Assembly (NCBI GenBank): GCA_029907345.1
Contig: JARYMB010000006.1
Coordinates: forward strand, 1 to 64,000
Origin: Methanolinea sp.
Lineage (GTDB): Archaea; Halobacteriota; Methanomicrobia; Methanomicrobiales; Methanospirillaceae
Length of the DNA stretch: 64,000 nucleotides
Direction of reading: 5' to 3'
Each line of letters opens with the position of its first letter. The first letter of the stretch is position 1. Under the pieces are notes generated by a model. It made no database searches, had not been told where the DNA came from, and was given only the letters and a program-made list of their open reading frames with translations. Made by a program: the position numbers and the translations under genes. Positions 9,121 through 18,620 of this stretch are shown piece after piece.

Positions 9121-9325
9121 AAAAAAGAGGCTCTTTGCGAATCTGAGTGAGTAGTGAGAACCGAATGCGGCGGCTGCCCCGGCCCCACACCTCCACATGA
9201 GGATGGTCCCGCCGCCCCCCCAGTAGGTGCGCCCCGGCGGCGGTTTCACAAGGGATTCATAGAAAATCGACATTTCTTCTTTGAATAAACCAATGCAAAA
9301 CTGAGGACAGGATGTCATGCACTCA
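9121..9325 (-). repeat. Dispersed repeat of about 200 bp, copy B
   Basis: Second copy of the element at 2344-2545. The right-hand 95 bp align at a constant offset of 6780 nt apart from a compensated one-base indel. Read on the minus strand it runs from TGAGTGCATGA through GGTTTATTC, the conserved GTGAAACCGCCGCCGGGGC block and CTCAGATTCGCAAAGAGCC to a six-T run. Like copy A, it lies between two minus-strand genes (carB upstream, argG downstream) in the same orientation. The middle 80 bp are the least conserved. Confidence 0.75.
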
Positions 9326-9358
9326 TGCAACTTACCCGCCTGAAAATGATGAAGAGGC

Positions 9359-9364
9359 AAAAAA
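9359..9364 (-). terminator. T-run after carB
   Basis: The minus strand carries six T residues 16-22 nt after the carB stop, just before copy B of the repeat begins. Confidence 0.45.
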
Positions 9365-9380
9365 GAGCCCGGATGGCGCC

Positions 9381-12300
9381 TCACATCTCCCCGATGTAAT
9401 GGGAGAGAGGCTCGATGGTGATCTGTTCCTTTCTCATGGCCTCTATTGCCATCGTGGCAGCCCGGGCGGCCTGGATGGTCGTGATGTAGGGGACACCGTA
9501 GTCCACGGCCGCCCGCATGATCTGGTAATGGTCCTGCCGCGACTGCTTGTCCGTCGGCGTGTTGATGATCAGCCGGATCTCGCCACGCCGCAACAGGTCG
9601 ATCGCATTGGGTGACCCTTCCTGCACCTTCCTGACGTGCTGGGCGGGGATGCCTGCATCGTTGAGGTATTCCACGGTTCCCGCGGTCCCGAAGAGGCGAA
9701 GGCCTATCTCGTGGAGCTTGCGGGCGATCGGGATGACCTCGTCTTTTTGATCCTTGGAGATCGAGATGAAGACATTGCCCTCGAGCGGGAGCGTGTTGTC
9801 GGCAGATACGCAGGCCTTGTAGTAAGCACGGCCGAAGTCGTAGTCGATTCCCATCACCTCTCCCGTGCTCTTCATCTCGGGGCCGAGCACCGTGTCCACG
9901 CCGGGAAGCTTGTTGAAGGGGAGGAGGACTTCCTTGACGGCAACGTGGGAGAAGGGCTTTTCGACGTACCCAAGGTCCCGGATCTTTTTGCCGATCATGA
10001 CCTTTGCCGCTATCTTTGCAAGGGGTATCCCGGTCGCCTTGCTCACGAAGGGGACCGTCCTGCTCGCCCGGGGGTTCGCTTCGAGGACGTAGACTGTTCC
10101 GTCCTTGACCGCGAGCTGGATATTGATGAGGCCCACGACGCCGAGAGCAAGGGCAATCTTCCGGGTATACTCCTTCACGGTCGCGATGACGGAAGGTGAA
10201 AGCGACTGGGTCGGGATGACGCAGGCCGAGTCCCCGCTGTGGACCCCGGCCTCCTCGATATGCTCCATGATGCCGCCGATGAGAACCTCGGACCCGTCGC
10301 AGACGGCATCGACGTCAAGTTCGATCGCGTTCTGGAGGAAGGAATCGATGAGTACCGGGTGGTTCCTGCTCACCCGAACGGCTTCTTTCATGTACCCCTC
10401 GAGCTCGATCTCGTCATGGATGATCTCCATCGCCCGGCCTCCAAGGACGTATGAAGGCCGGACGAGCACGGGGTACCCGATGGCCGCTGCCTTCTGCCGC
10501 GCTTCCCCGAGCGAATAGGCAGAACTGTTCGGCGGGCTGGGAATCCCGAGCCGGTCCAGGAGGATGCTGAACCGGTCGCGATCCTCGGCGATGTCCATGG
10601 AGTCGGGGGATGTCCCGAGCACCTTCGTGGCGAGTCCCAGCCTTTGCATCTCCTCCTGGAGGGGCACGGCAAGGTTGACGGCGTTCTGCCCGCCGAACTG
10701 GACCATGACGCCCATGTAGGTGTCCTTCTGCAGGATGTTGATGATATCCTCGAGCGTCATGGGTTCGAAGAAGAGCCGGTCAGAGGTATCGAAGTCCGTC
10801 GAGACGGTCTCGGGGTTGTTGTTGACGATGTGAACCTCGACTTTCTCCTCCCGGAGGGCTTTCACTGCATGGACCGTGCAGTAATCGAACTCGATCCCCT
10901 GCCCGATCCGGATGGGACCCGAACCAAGGATGAGGACCTTCTGCCGGTCCGTCCGGGGAATCTCGCACTCGGTATCCCAGGTCGAGTAGAAGTAGGGTGT
11001 CCTGGCGGGGAATTCCGCGGCACAGGTATCCACGATCTTGTAGGTCGGATCACCCGTAATCTCCCTGATCCGATCGCAGGAAAGGCCTGTGAGTGATGCG
11101 ATCTCGGATGCAGAAAAACCGTACCTCCTTGCAAGCAGGATGTCCTCCTCCCCGGCAGACTCCCTGAGCCGGTTCTCCATGTCCACGATATTCTTTATCT
11201 TTTCGATGAAGAACGGAGAGATATGCGTCAATTCTGCGATCTCTGCAACCGAAAAACCGGCACGGACAGCATCAAAGAGCGTGTGGAACCTCTCGTCTGT
11301 CGGGCGGGAGAGGATCATGCGTATCTCGGAGGGGCTGGTATGGGGCTCCATGTCGGTATCGAGGGACCGGAGTGCCTTCTTGAAAGCCTCCTCGACGGTC
11401 CTCCCGATGGCCATCACCTCGCCGGTACTCTTCATCGCGGTGGTCAGTGTCCGGTCAGCGTTCCGGAACTTGTCGAACGGCCAGCGGGGGACCTTGACCA
11501 CGATGTAGTCGATGGCAGGCTCGAACGATGCCGGTGTGCACCCCGTGACACTGTTCGTGATCTCGTCAAGCCGGAGCCCGATGGCGATTTTTGCCGCAAC
11601 CCGTGCGATGGGATACCCTGTCGCCTTGGAGGCAAGGGCTGACGACCGGGATACGCGGGGGTTGACCTCGATGACGCGGTACTCACCGTCCCGGTAGGCA
11701 AACTGGATGTTGCATCCGCCCTGGACATCGAGCGCCCGGATGATCTTGATGGCAGCCGTCCGCAGGGTCTGGAACTCGTCGTCCCGGAGTGTGAGGATGG
11801 GCGCAACAACCACGCTCTCTCCCGTGTGGATGCCCATCGCGTCCACGTTTTCCATGCCGCACACGATGATGCAGGTATCTCCCGCATCGCGCATCACCTC
11901 GAACTCAATCTCCTTCCACCCGACGACCGATTCTTCGACCAGGACCTGGTGGATTCTGGAGCGGGTAAGCCCTATCTCGATGATCCTGGTAAGTTCTTCC
12001 CGCGTATGGGCGATCCCGCCCCCCGACCCGCCGAGGGTATAGGCAGGGCGGATGATCGCCGGGAGACCCACAGTCCTGAGTGCCTCCTCGGCCTGCTCCA
12101 GGCGGTTGAGGATCATGCTCCTTGGGACGGGCTCGCCTATCCTCTCCATGAGTGCCCGGAACTTCTCCCGGTCTTCTCCCTGGTAGATTGCCTCGAGGGG
12201 AGTTCCCAGGATCTCGACCCCTTTGAGGGCACCGCGTTCGGCAAGCTCGGCGGTCATGTTGAGACCGGTCTGTCCCCCCATCCCGGAAAGGATGCCGTCG

Positions 12301-12548
12301 GGTTTCTCCTTCCTGATGATCCTCTCGATGATGTCTGCCTTGATGGGTTCGATGTAGATCTCGTCTGCCATCTCCGGGTCCGTCTGGATGGTCGCCGGGT
12401 TCGAGTTGACGAGCACGACCCTGACGCCTTCTTCACGCAGCGCCCTGCACGCCTGCGATCCGGAAAAGTCAAACTCGGCAGCCTGTCCGATCTGGATGGG
12501 CCCCGACCCGATGAGGAGGACCTTCCTGATGTGGGCTTTTTTTGGCAT
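9381..12548 (-). CDS. carB: Carbamoyl-phosphate synthase large subunit
   Basis: 1055 residues. Two homologous ATP-grasp halves are visible: VLLIGSGPIQIGQAAEFDFSG begins the first and VLILGSGPIRIGQGIEFDYC, near residue 550, the second. Each half contains the NPR-S-R motif (EVNPRVSRSSALASKATGYP; EANPRASRTVPFVSKATG). The C terminus has the MGS-like allosteric domain. With CarA it forms carbamoyl phosphate from glutamine, bicarbonate and two ATP. The start overlaps the carA stop as TGATG, so translation is coupled. It is a single uninterrupted gene, whereas some methanogens have it split. Confidence 0.97.
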   Translation of the reverse strand: MPKKAHIRKVLLIGSGPIQIGQAAEFDFSGSQACRALREEGVRVVLVNSNPATIQTDPEMADEIYIEPIKADIIERIIRKEKPDGILSGMGGQTGLNMTAELAERGALKGVEILGTPLEAIYQGEDREKFRALMERIGEPVPRSMILNRLEQAEEALRTVGLPAIIRPAYTLGGSGGGIAHTREELTRIIEIGLTRSRIHQVLVEESVVGWKEIEFEVMRDAGDTCIIVCGMENVDAMGIHTGESVVVAPILTLRDDEFQTLRTAAIKIIRALDVQGGCNIQFAYRDGEYRVIEVNPRVSRSSALASKATGYPIARVAAKIAIGLRLDEITNSVTGCTPASFEPAIDYIVVKVPRWPFDKFRNADRTLTTAMKSTGEVMAIGRTVEEAFKKALRSLDTDMEPHTSPSEIRMILSRPTDERFHTLFDAVRAGFSVAEIAELTHISPFFIEKIKNIVDMENRLRESAGEEDILLARRYGFSASEIASLTGLSCDRIREITGDPTYKIVDTCAAEFPARTPYFYSTWDTECEIPRTDRQKVLILGSGPIRIGQGIEFDYCTVHAVKALREEKVEVHIVNNNPETVSTDFDTSDRLFFEPMTLEDIINILQKDTYMGVMVQFGGQNAVNLAVPLQEEMQRLGLATKVLGTSPDSMDIAEDRDRFSILLDRLGIPSPPNSSAYSLGEARQKAAAIGYPVLVRPSYVLGGRAMEIIHDEIELEGYMKEAVRVSRNHPVLIDSFLQNAIELDVDAVCDGSEVLIGGIMEHIEEAGVHSGDSACVIPTQSLSPSVIATVKEYTRKIALALGVVGLINIQLAVKDGTVYVLEANPRASRTVPFVSKATGIPLAKIAAKVMIGKKIRDLGYVEKPFSHVAVKEVLLPFNKLPGVDTVLGPEMKSTGEVMGIDYDFGRAYYKACVSADNTLPLEGNVFISISKDQKDEVIPIARKLHEIGLRLFGTAGTVEYLNDAGIPAQHVRKVQEGSPNAIDLLRRGEIRLIINTPTDKQSRQDHYQIMRAAVDYGVPYITTIQAARAATMAIEAMRKEQITIEPLSHYIGEM

Positions 12549-13612
12549 CAGGAGAGCCTCCGGAACATCGTGTCAAAGAAGGGGATCTCTGTGTCCCTCG
12601 GTCCGCCGTGGGCCTCGGGGTGGAACTGCACGCAGGTGATATCGAGGTACGGATCCTCGAAGCCCTCGAGTGTCCCGTCGTTGACGTTGGTGTAAATGAC
12701 ACTCGTTCCCTCCGGGAGGGTATCGGCATCAACGGCGTAGCCGTGGTTCTGGGTCGTGATGTAAATGCTTCCGTCCTTGTACCGGACGGGCTGGTTCGTG
12801 CCCCGGTGACCGAACTTCATCTTGTACGTTCTTGCCCCGAGTCCGAGGGCGCAGATCTGGTTGCCCATGCAGATCCCGTAGATCGGCAGGGTGCCTGCCA
12901 GATCCTTCACGCACCGGATCGCATGCGTGGCAAGGACAGGATCACCGGGACCGTTGCTGACGAAGAGTGCATCCGGCCTTGCTTCCAGCACCTGGTCCGG
13001 GGTGCAGTCATGAGGGTAGACGAAGATATCGGCATCCCGGTGCCGGAGACTGACGAGCATGTTTTTCTTCAATCCGAGGTCGATAAAGGCGATCCGTTTT
13101 CCCTTCCCCGGGATACGGTAGGGCTCGCGGCAGGAGACGTCGGGAATGAGATCGACCCGGGACAGCGGGGGAATCTTTTGCGCAAGTTCAATCGCCCTTT
13201 CGCCGTCATCGTTCCCCACGACGAGGCCGGCCCGGAGGGTTCCTTCCACCCTCGTCTTGATGGTCAGCATGCGGGTATCGACTCCCTGGATCCCGAGGAG
13301 GTGGTTCTCCGCAAAAAAAGTGGAGAGCGAGGGAGGGACTTCCGGAACGGCGCAGGCCTCGCGGACAACGCACCCGCGTGCCCAGACACGTTCAGCCTGG
13401 AAGTTCGCCCTGTCGACACCGTAATTCCCGATTGCCGGGAACGTGAACATCAGGATCTGCCCGTGGTAGCTCGGATCCGTGAGGGCCTCCATGTAGCCAC
13501 CCATCTGGGTTGAAAAAACGAGCTCACCAGCGCATTCCCCCTCCACACCAAATCCCTTGCCGGCCACGCACGTGCCGTCCTCGAGGCCCAGAACCGCCTT
13601 CATGGTTTCCAT
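12548..13612 (-). CDS. carA: Carbamoyl-phosphate synthase small (glutaminase) subunit
   Basis: 354 residues. The N-terminal CarA-specific domain (GLEDGTCVAGKGFG) is followed by a class I glutamine amidotransferase domain with the nucleophile in YGICMGNQ and the His/Glu pair in CVQFHPEAHGGPRD. It releases ammonia from glutamine and channels it to CarB. Two in-frame ATGs lie nine nt apart (13612 and 13603). A TTAAAA box near 13637 would put the transcript start almost on the first, so a leaderless mRNA is likely. Confidence 0.96.
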   Translation of the reverse strand: METMKAVLGLEDGTCVAGKGFGVEGECAGELVFSTQMGGYMEALTDPSYHGQILMFTFPAIGNYGVDRANFQAERVWARGCVVREACAVPEVPPSLSTFFAENHLLGIQGVDTRMLTIKTRVEGTLRAGLVVGNDDGERAIELAQKIPPLSRVDLIPDVSCREPYRIPGKGKRIAFIDLGLKKNMLVSLRHRDADIFVYPHDCTPDQVLEARPDALFVSNGPGDPVLATHAIRCVKDLAGTLPIYGICMGNQICALGLGARTYKMKFGHRGTNQPVRYKDGSIYITTQNHGYAVDADTLPEGTSVIYTNVNDGTLEGFEDPYLDITCVQFHPEAHGGPRDTEIPFFDTMFRRLS

Positions 13613-13758
13613 ATATGGTGTGCGGGATTAGTTTTAATATGTGTCGTGAACCAAAAAGAAAGACCCGTCACCCTTTTCTCCACGTGATTTTAGGGAATCT
13701 GTTCCACCGGCCGGAATGCAGGGCGGGCAAAATGGTGACAGGCACCCTGATGAAATCT

Positions 13759-14736
13759 TCAGACCTCGAGGAAGAGGCAGAAGAGGTCGTCAAAGTCAGG
13801 GCGTCCGTTCTGGTTGTAATCGAACGGATTTGGCGTCATTTTTTCCGAAATCCAGTCTATAAAGGAAAAATAGAGGACAACGTCGTCGAAATCCGTTCTC
13901 CCGTTCCCGTTCAGGTCTTCGCAATAACCATCATCATCAGGGTCACCGGGCGGGTCGTCCTGATCCGGGAAGGGGACGAGGGCAGGGGCAAGAACCACCA
14001 CGCAATCGGGGACACTGGAGGAAGCATTTCCTGTACCTGACCCGACCGTCAGGTTCACGGTGTAATTTCCGTGGTGGCGGTAGATATGGACAGGGTTCTG
14101 CTCGCCGGATGTGTTTCCATCACCAAAGTCCCAGTACCACGATGTGATGTTCTGGCCCGACAGATCGGTGAAAAAGACCTTGAGCGGGGAATAACCCGAG
14201 TCCGGCGTGCAATTGAAATGCGCAACGGGCAGGGGGAGAGGTGTGGGTTCCGGCGTCGGAGCGGGGGAAGGAGTTGGTGTCGGACTTAGTGTCGGTGAAG
14301 GTGTCGGTGTCGGAGTTGGAATGAGGGTGACAGAGAGATCAAGCCATCTCGTGACACCGGGGTAATAAAAGGCGGTTTCATCTGCCGGCAGCCCGTTTAC
14401 AGAGAACGTGATCAGTACGAGGTCATTTCCGGCAAGATCTTCTTCGAGGGGCCGGACGACAAGTTTCGGTCCAAACATGCAGTCGCTGGCATATTTGCCC
14501 CATTCCGTTGTGGTGATACTCCCCCTCACGTTCCCGTTCATCGTGGCAGTGATGATCGTTCCCGGCGGTGCAGGATTTCCGTAGACTGTGACCGTCCCGA
14601 AAAACTTGCAGGGGAGAGGGGAATCCGATCTCACGGTTGCGGGAAGGGCACAGAGGAGAGCGCAGATACAAATACAGGTAAAAATTGTTCCTGTTTGTGG
14701 AATGATCCCATCTCCAGCCTTTTCCCGGTTGACCAT
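13759..14736 (-). CDS. Exported PKD-domain protein with C-terminal EF-hand/dockerin-like repeats
   Basis: 325 residues. The N terminus has a signal-type hydrophobic stretch (FTCICICALLCALPA). A beta-rich region of about 110 residues follows, then a Thr-Pro linker (about residues 138-170), a PKD domain (SWYWDFGDGNTSGEQNP, HHGNYTVNLTV) and two C-terminal calcium-loop-like segments, DLNGNGRTDFDDV and DYNQNGRPDFDDL, spaced like a dockerin. It is probably a cell-surface protein, and dockerin-like pairs may bind a partner. The TATAT sequence at about 14749 is too close to the ATG to serve it well, so either the promoter or the start is uncertain. The function is not known. Confidence 0.8.
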   Translation of the reverse strand: MVNREKAGDGIIPQTGTIFTCICICALLCALPATVRSDSPLPCKFFGTVTVYGNPAPPGTIITATMNGNVRGSITTTEWGKYASDCMFGPKLVVRPLEEDLAGNDLVLITFSVNGLPADETAFYYPGVTRWLDLSVTLIPTPTPTPSPTLSPTPTPSPAPTPEPTPLPLPVAHFNCTPDSGYSPLKVFFTDLSGQNITSWYWDFGDGNTSGEQNPVHIYRHHGNYTVNLTVGSGTGNASSSVPDCVVVLAPALVPFPDQDDPPGDPDDDGYCEDLNGNGRTDFDDVVLYFSFIDWISEKMTPNPFDYNQNGRPDFDDLFCLFLEV

Positions 14737-14948
14737 ATTACTATATAAACCTTTGGTGGTTTCCCCCTGTTTTTGACCCTGGATTAAGAAAACAAGACGT
14801 AATTGAAAAGAAGATAGGAAAAGAACGGGGGGGCATTTTTTGGGATACCCAGAACACCATTATCGGAGTCTCTCTCCCTTTTACCGGATATTATCTCTCA
14901 AAATAAAAATTAAAAGCAATAAAATCATTTTTTTGGAAAATAAAAAAG

Positions 14949-14957
14949 TTAAATAAG
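14949..14957 (+). promoter_or_regulatory. TATA box of pdaD
   Basis: TTAAATAAG is centred 29 nt before the ATG in a very AT-rich stretch, predicting a leaderless transcript. No Shine-Dalgarno sequence precedes the gene, which agrees with this. Confidence 0.6.
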
Positions 14958-14981
14958 TCAAAATGCAATTAATTCATCAAT

Positions 14982-15536
14982 ATGGTCGTTCCAAGCAGGG
15001 TGTTTTTTACGAAGGGGGTGGGTGTTCACAGGGACAGGCTCGCCTCCTTTGAGCTTGCGCTGCGCAAGGCAGGAATCGAGAAGTTCAACCTTGTCTACGT
15101 TTCGAGCATCTTCCCTCCCAACTGCAAGATAGTCTCTGTGGAGGAGGGTTGCCGCATGCTTGAGCCGGGTGAGATTACATACTGCGTGATGGCAAAGAAC
15201 GAAACGAATGAACCGAACCGCCTCATATCAGCTGCAATCGGCCTTGCGCTGCCCAGGGACGAAAAAGAGTACGGGTACCTGTCGGAGCACCATGCATATG
15301 GCGAGACCGCCGAGAAAACGGGAGATTATGCGGAAGATCTTGCGGCCACGATGCTTGCGACCACTCTCGGGATCGAATTCGATATCAACAAGGCCTGGCA
15401 GGAGCGGGAACAGATCTACAAGGCCAGCGGAAAGATCATCAAGACAACGCAGATATGCCAGTCAGCGCAGGGGGACAAGAACGGGCTGTGGACAACCGTG
15501 ATTGCTGCCGCAGTTTTCATCACCAACAGGGGTTAG
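14982..15536 (+). CDS. pdaD: Pyruvoyl-dependent arginine decarboxylase
   Basis: 184 residues. The proenzyme cuts itself at a Ser-Ser bond to make the pyruvoyl cofactor; here the site is [12 protein letters not shown] with cleavage between residues 41 and 42, equivalent to Ser52-Ser53 of the Methanocaldococcus jannaschii enzyme. [25 protein letters not shown] and [10 protein letters not shown] are also family sequences. It turns arginine into agmatine for polyamine synthesis and tRNA-Ile agmatidine. The stop overlaps the convergent cheD stop (TTAG), with no terminator space between them. Confidence 0.95.
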   Translation: MVVPSRVFFTKGVGVHRDRLASFELALRKAGIEKFNLVYVSSIFPPNCKIVSVEEGCRMLEPGEITYCVMAKNETNEPNRLISAAIGLALPRDEKEYGYLSEHHAYGETAEKTGDYAEDLAATMLATTLGIEFDINKAWQEREQIYKASGKIIKTTQICQSAQGDKNGLWTTVIAAAVFITNRG

Positions 15537-16015
15537 ATGAACCTGATATTTCCATCGGCAGTTCTCACGCTTATTTTTCCCTTTTCCTCCGGATAGTAAA
15601 CAATTGTCCTGCCCTGGACCCCACCCGTGTCCTCTGCAACGATCCTGATATTGAATTTCTTCAGCTGGAGTTTTACCGCCTCGATGTTCCGGTCCCCGAT
15701 GTTGAGGTTTCCGGAGAACGACTGGAACATGGAAGCCCCTCCGACAATTTTTGAGACGAGTCCATCCGATTTCGATCCCTGGCGACATATCCCCCTGATG
15801 AGAAATTCAACGGCAGTATCGGCATATTTTGCCGGGCGATCGGTCCGTCCCTGCGAATCGGGAAGCATGATGTGCGCAAGCCCTCCGATATCCTTCACGG
15901 GGTCGTGGATGACGAGGCCGATGCAGGAACCCAGGCCGATGGAGGACATCGGGGATCTGCCGATATGGTACTCACCAATCCCGACCATCACGACCTGCTC
16001 TTCAGGGCCTGGCAT
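15533..16015 (-). CDS. cheD: Chemoreceptor glutamine deamidase CheD
   Basis: 160 residues. The catalytic Cys is in [13 protein letters not shown] and the His in [11 protein letters not shown], with the Thr/Ser region in KIVGGASMF. CheD deamidates glutamines on receptors and binds CheC, raising its phosphatase activity. It is the last gene of the che series, 10 nt after cheC. Receptors are not encoded in this window. Confidence 0.93.
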   Translation of the reverse strand: MPGPEEQVVMVGIGEYHIGRSPMSSIGLGSCIGLVIHDPVKDIGGLAHIMLPDSQGRTDRPAKYADTAVEFLIRGICRQGSKSDGLVSKIVGGASMFQSFSGNLNIGDRNIEAVKLQLKKFNIRIVAEDTGGVQGRTIVYYPEEKGKISVRTADGNIRFI

Positions 16016-16025
16016 TTTTTCCCCG

Positions 16026-16631
16026 TTACTTCATCAGGTTCTCGAGCATCCCGATGATTTCGTCCAGCATCGGTTTGTTGGGCAGGAGGAAGAGGTTGCT
16101 TGAGATCTTGTACTGGTCACTGTGCAGTTCCGTGCGGAATATGACGACCTGGTTGATCTGGGCATAGTCCTGGGCTGCGAGGATGGACTCGAATGCCGCA
16201 TGGGGCATATCGATGATGAGGGAAGGGGGGGAGGGGAGCATCACAATGGACAGGAGTGTCGCGGTTGCATCGAGGAACGCGGAGACCATGATGTTTCCTA
16301 TCTCGAGGAGTGCACTCTGGTCCATCTCGGTCAGTTCCCTGTCGAGTTCCGTCATCCCGAGCATTGCATTCGTCAACCGGACAACAGAGTTCTTCGGGAC
16401 GTGCAGGAGCACGTAGCCGCCGCCCGAGACTTCCCCATGGATCTGGAATATGACGAGGGCTGCCTGCTCGTCGCTCACGTGTTCATGGATCTTTCCAATA
16501 TCGACCACGTTGATCTCAGGAACCTCCATCTCGATGTTGGTCATGAGCATCGTGGAGAGGGTTGTTGCAGCATGAGCCGCCCCGATGTTCCCCAGTTCCC
16601 TCAGCGCGTCTGATTGCTGGCTGTTGAGCAT
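16026..16631 (-). CDS. cheC: CheY-P phosphatase CheC
   Basis: 201 residues. Two copies of the phosphatase signature are visible: ALRELGNIGAAHAATTLS near residue 10 and SALLEIGNIMVSAFLDA near residue 110, each with the E-x3-N pair. CheC removes phosphate from CheY and is regulated by CheD. It lies between cheA and cheD. The two-site CheC form is typical of archaea and Bacillus-type systems. Confidence 0.93.
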   Translation of the reverse strand: MLNSQQSDALRELGNIGAAHAATTLSTMLMTNIEMEVPEINVVDIGKIHEHVSDEQAALVIFQIHGEVSGGGYVLLHVPKNSVVRLTNAMLGMTELDRELTEMDQSALLEIGNIMVSAFLDATATLLSIVMLPSPPSLIIDMPHAAFESILAAQDYAQINQVVIFRTELHSDQYKISSNLFLLPNKPMLDEIIGMLENLMK

Positions 16632-16646
16632 CTTGTTTCTCCTTTG

Positions 16647-18614
16647 TTACGTTTCAGATACGATCGAGTTTACGTCCAGGACCGGGACCACCTCGCCGTC
16701 GCCCGGGATGGTGACGCCCGAGATGCCCCTGACCGTTCCGACCACCTTCGAGAGAGGCTTGATCACGACCTCCTGCTGTCCCTCGATCTCGTCGACTGCA
16801 ATCGTCCTCTTCCTGTTCTGGTGCTGGAGGACGACGAGGATCTCGGTTGCAGGGGAACGTCCGAACATGTCATCGAGCCGGTCAAGGGGCATCACCTCGT
16901 CCCGGAGGAGGATCGTCTCCCTGCCTCCTATGGTGTGGATGTTCTTGATGTCAAGGCCAGCAACCTCCACGACGTTGTGGATGGGTATCGCGCACCTGCG
17001 TCCGTTGATCCTCACCATCATCACGTTGACGATTGCCATCGTGGGAGGTAGCAGGAGTTCGAAGGTTGTCCCCTCGCCTTCCCGGGAATCGACTTTTATC
17101 GTCCCGTGGAGAGATTCGAGCGTCGTGCGCACGACATCGAGACCGACCCCTCTCCCGCTGATGTCCGTGATCTTTTCTGCGGTGCTGAATCCCGGGTGGA
17201 AGAGGAAATCGATGATCTCTTCGCGGGTCAGGGCCTGTGCCTCCTCAGGCGTTATCAGGCCCTTCTCGATTGCCTTTTTCCTGACCTTTTCAGCGTGGAT
17301 ACCCTGCCCGTCATCCCTGATCGTGATGATGACGTTGTCACGGTCCCTCCGGGCCGAGAGGAGGAGAGTTCCCTTGCGCGGTTTTCCTGCAGCCTCCCTC
17401 ACATCAGGTCTCTCGATGCCATGGTCGATTGCGTTCCGGATGAGGTGGAGCAGGGGGTCATTGAGGCCATCCATGACGCTCCGGTCGAGTTCAGTGTCCC
17501 CGCCTTCCACGATGAATTCCACTTCCTTTCCTTCCCTGTTTGCAATGTCCCTGACAGTCCGGGGGAACCTGTTGAAGATGTGGGAGAGGGGGATCATCCG
17601 GATATCCATCATCAGGGCCTGGAGGTCGGAGACTGACCTGCCGATCATGTTGAGGGTCTCGTCCAGCTCCTTTATCTGGTGACCACGCGCGATCTCCGTG
17701 ATCCGTCCCCTGTTGATGACGAGGTCTTCGACGAGGTTCATCATCGAGTCGAGCCTGCTGATGTCAACCCTGATGTTCTTGACCTCGCGGCTCTTTTCCA
17801 CCTTTTCCGGCTGTCTGGCGGCCCTGATATCCTCCTTCTCAATGTGTTGGACCGGCGTCGGCAGGGGAGGAGGTGCAGGGGTCGTCCTTCCTCCTTCCGT
17901 AACGGTTGCAGACAGGACATCGGTCGTGGTTGCAATAGTCTTCAGCGCGTCGATCCCGGCATCGCTGGTGATCTCAACTTCGAACCTGCGACCGAATTCT
18001 CCATCCTCAACAACGGAACGGTCAGGGATGACTCTCTCGATGGTCCCGACCTCCTCGAGGTTCTGGAGGATGATCATGGCCCTGAGGTTGGGGTTGTCAC
18101 AGGTATCGGTCAGCTGGATTGCCAGGGAATACCGGGGGGCTCCCGCCGGTCCACCCGGAGACGCCGCACCGGGTGCAGAGGTATCCCCCGCAGCGGCAGG
18201 GGCTGCTGGTCCCGGTTCCTTCCGGATCTCCCCCTTTCCAATCCATCTTTTCAGCTCTTTCTCAAGATCATCGAGATTTGGAGGAATTCCGGGTCCCCCG
18301 CATTCGATATCGTCAAGCATTGCCTCTATCTGGTCCGATGCAACGAGGAGGGAGTCCATGAGTTCCCTGCTGACGGCAAGCTTCCCGTTCCGGATCTCCT
18401 GGAAGACGTCTTCCATCGCGTGGCAGAGGCGTTCCATGCCCTTGAATTCCATGGATGCTGACATCCCCTTCAGGGAGTGTGCAGATCGGAATATCTCGGC
18501 AATTGCAGTCTCGGACGCCTCCGTCTCGAGAAGGAGGAGGTTTTTCACGATATTCTCGTGGTTTTCCCGTGATTCCGCGATATAGAGGGACCTGTACGCA
18601 TCAAGTTCTGACAT
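16647..18614 (-). CDS. cheA: Chemotaxis histidine kinase CheA
   Basis: 655 residues. The P1 Hpt domain has the phosphorylated His at residue 46 (RSAHSLKGMSA). A Pro/Ala/Gly linker near residue 150 leads to a P2-like response-regulator-binding region (about 165-245). Then come the P3 dimer helices (SRLDSMMNLVEDLVINRGRI), the P4 ATPase (HLIRNAIDHGIE, DDGQGI, GRGVGLDVV) and the P5 CheW-like domain at the C terminus. It signals receptor state to CheY and CheB. Gap to cheB is 6 nt. All catalytic boxes are intact. Confidence 0.96.
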   Translation of the reverse strand: MSELDAYRSLYIAESRENHENIVKNLLLLETEASETAIAEIFRSAHSLKGMSASMEFKGMERLCHAMEDVFQEIRNGKLAVSRELMDSLLVASDQIEAMLDDIECGGPGIPPNLDDLEKELKRWIGKGEIRKEPGPAAPAAAGDTSAPGAASPGGPAGAPRYSLAIQLTDTCDNPNLRAMIILQNLEEVGTIERVIPDRSVVEDGEFGRRFEVEITSDAGIDALKTIATTTDVLSATVTEGGRTTPAPPPLPTPVQHIEKEDIRAARQPEKVEKSREVKNIRVDISRLDSMMNLVEDLVINRGRITEIARGHQIKELDETLNMIGRSVSDLQALMMDIRMIPLSHIFNRFPRTVRDIANREGKEVEFIVEGGDTELDRSVMDGLNDPLLHLIRNAIDHGIERPDVREAAGKPRKGTLLLSARRDRDNVIITIRDDGQGIHAEKVRKKAIEKGLITPEEAQALTREEIIDFLFHPGFSTAEKITDISGRGVGLDVVRTTLESLHGTIKVDSREGEGTTFELLLPPTMAIVNVMMVRINGRRCAIPIHNVVEVAGLDIKNIHTIGGRETILLRDEVMPLDRLDDMFGRSPATEILVVLQHQNRKRTIAVDEIEGQQEVVIKPLSKVVGTVRGISGVTIPGDGEVVPVLDVNSIVSET

Positions 18615-18620
18615 AAGCCT

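Noticed and set aside
8986..9384. Minus-strand 132-codon open frame as a gene
   Set aside because: It runs across repeat copy B and into the carB end; same reasoning as for copy A.
14220..14320. Thr-Pro coding repeat as a DNA repeat element
   Set aside because: It is the low-complexity linker of the PKD protein and not a mobile or regulatory repeat.
16585..17682. Plus-strand frame of 365 codons
   Set aside because: It is antisense to cheA and shows Ser/Arg-rich shadow composition.
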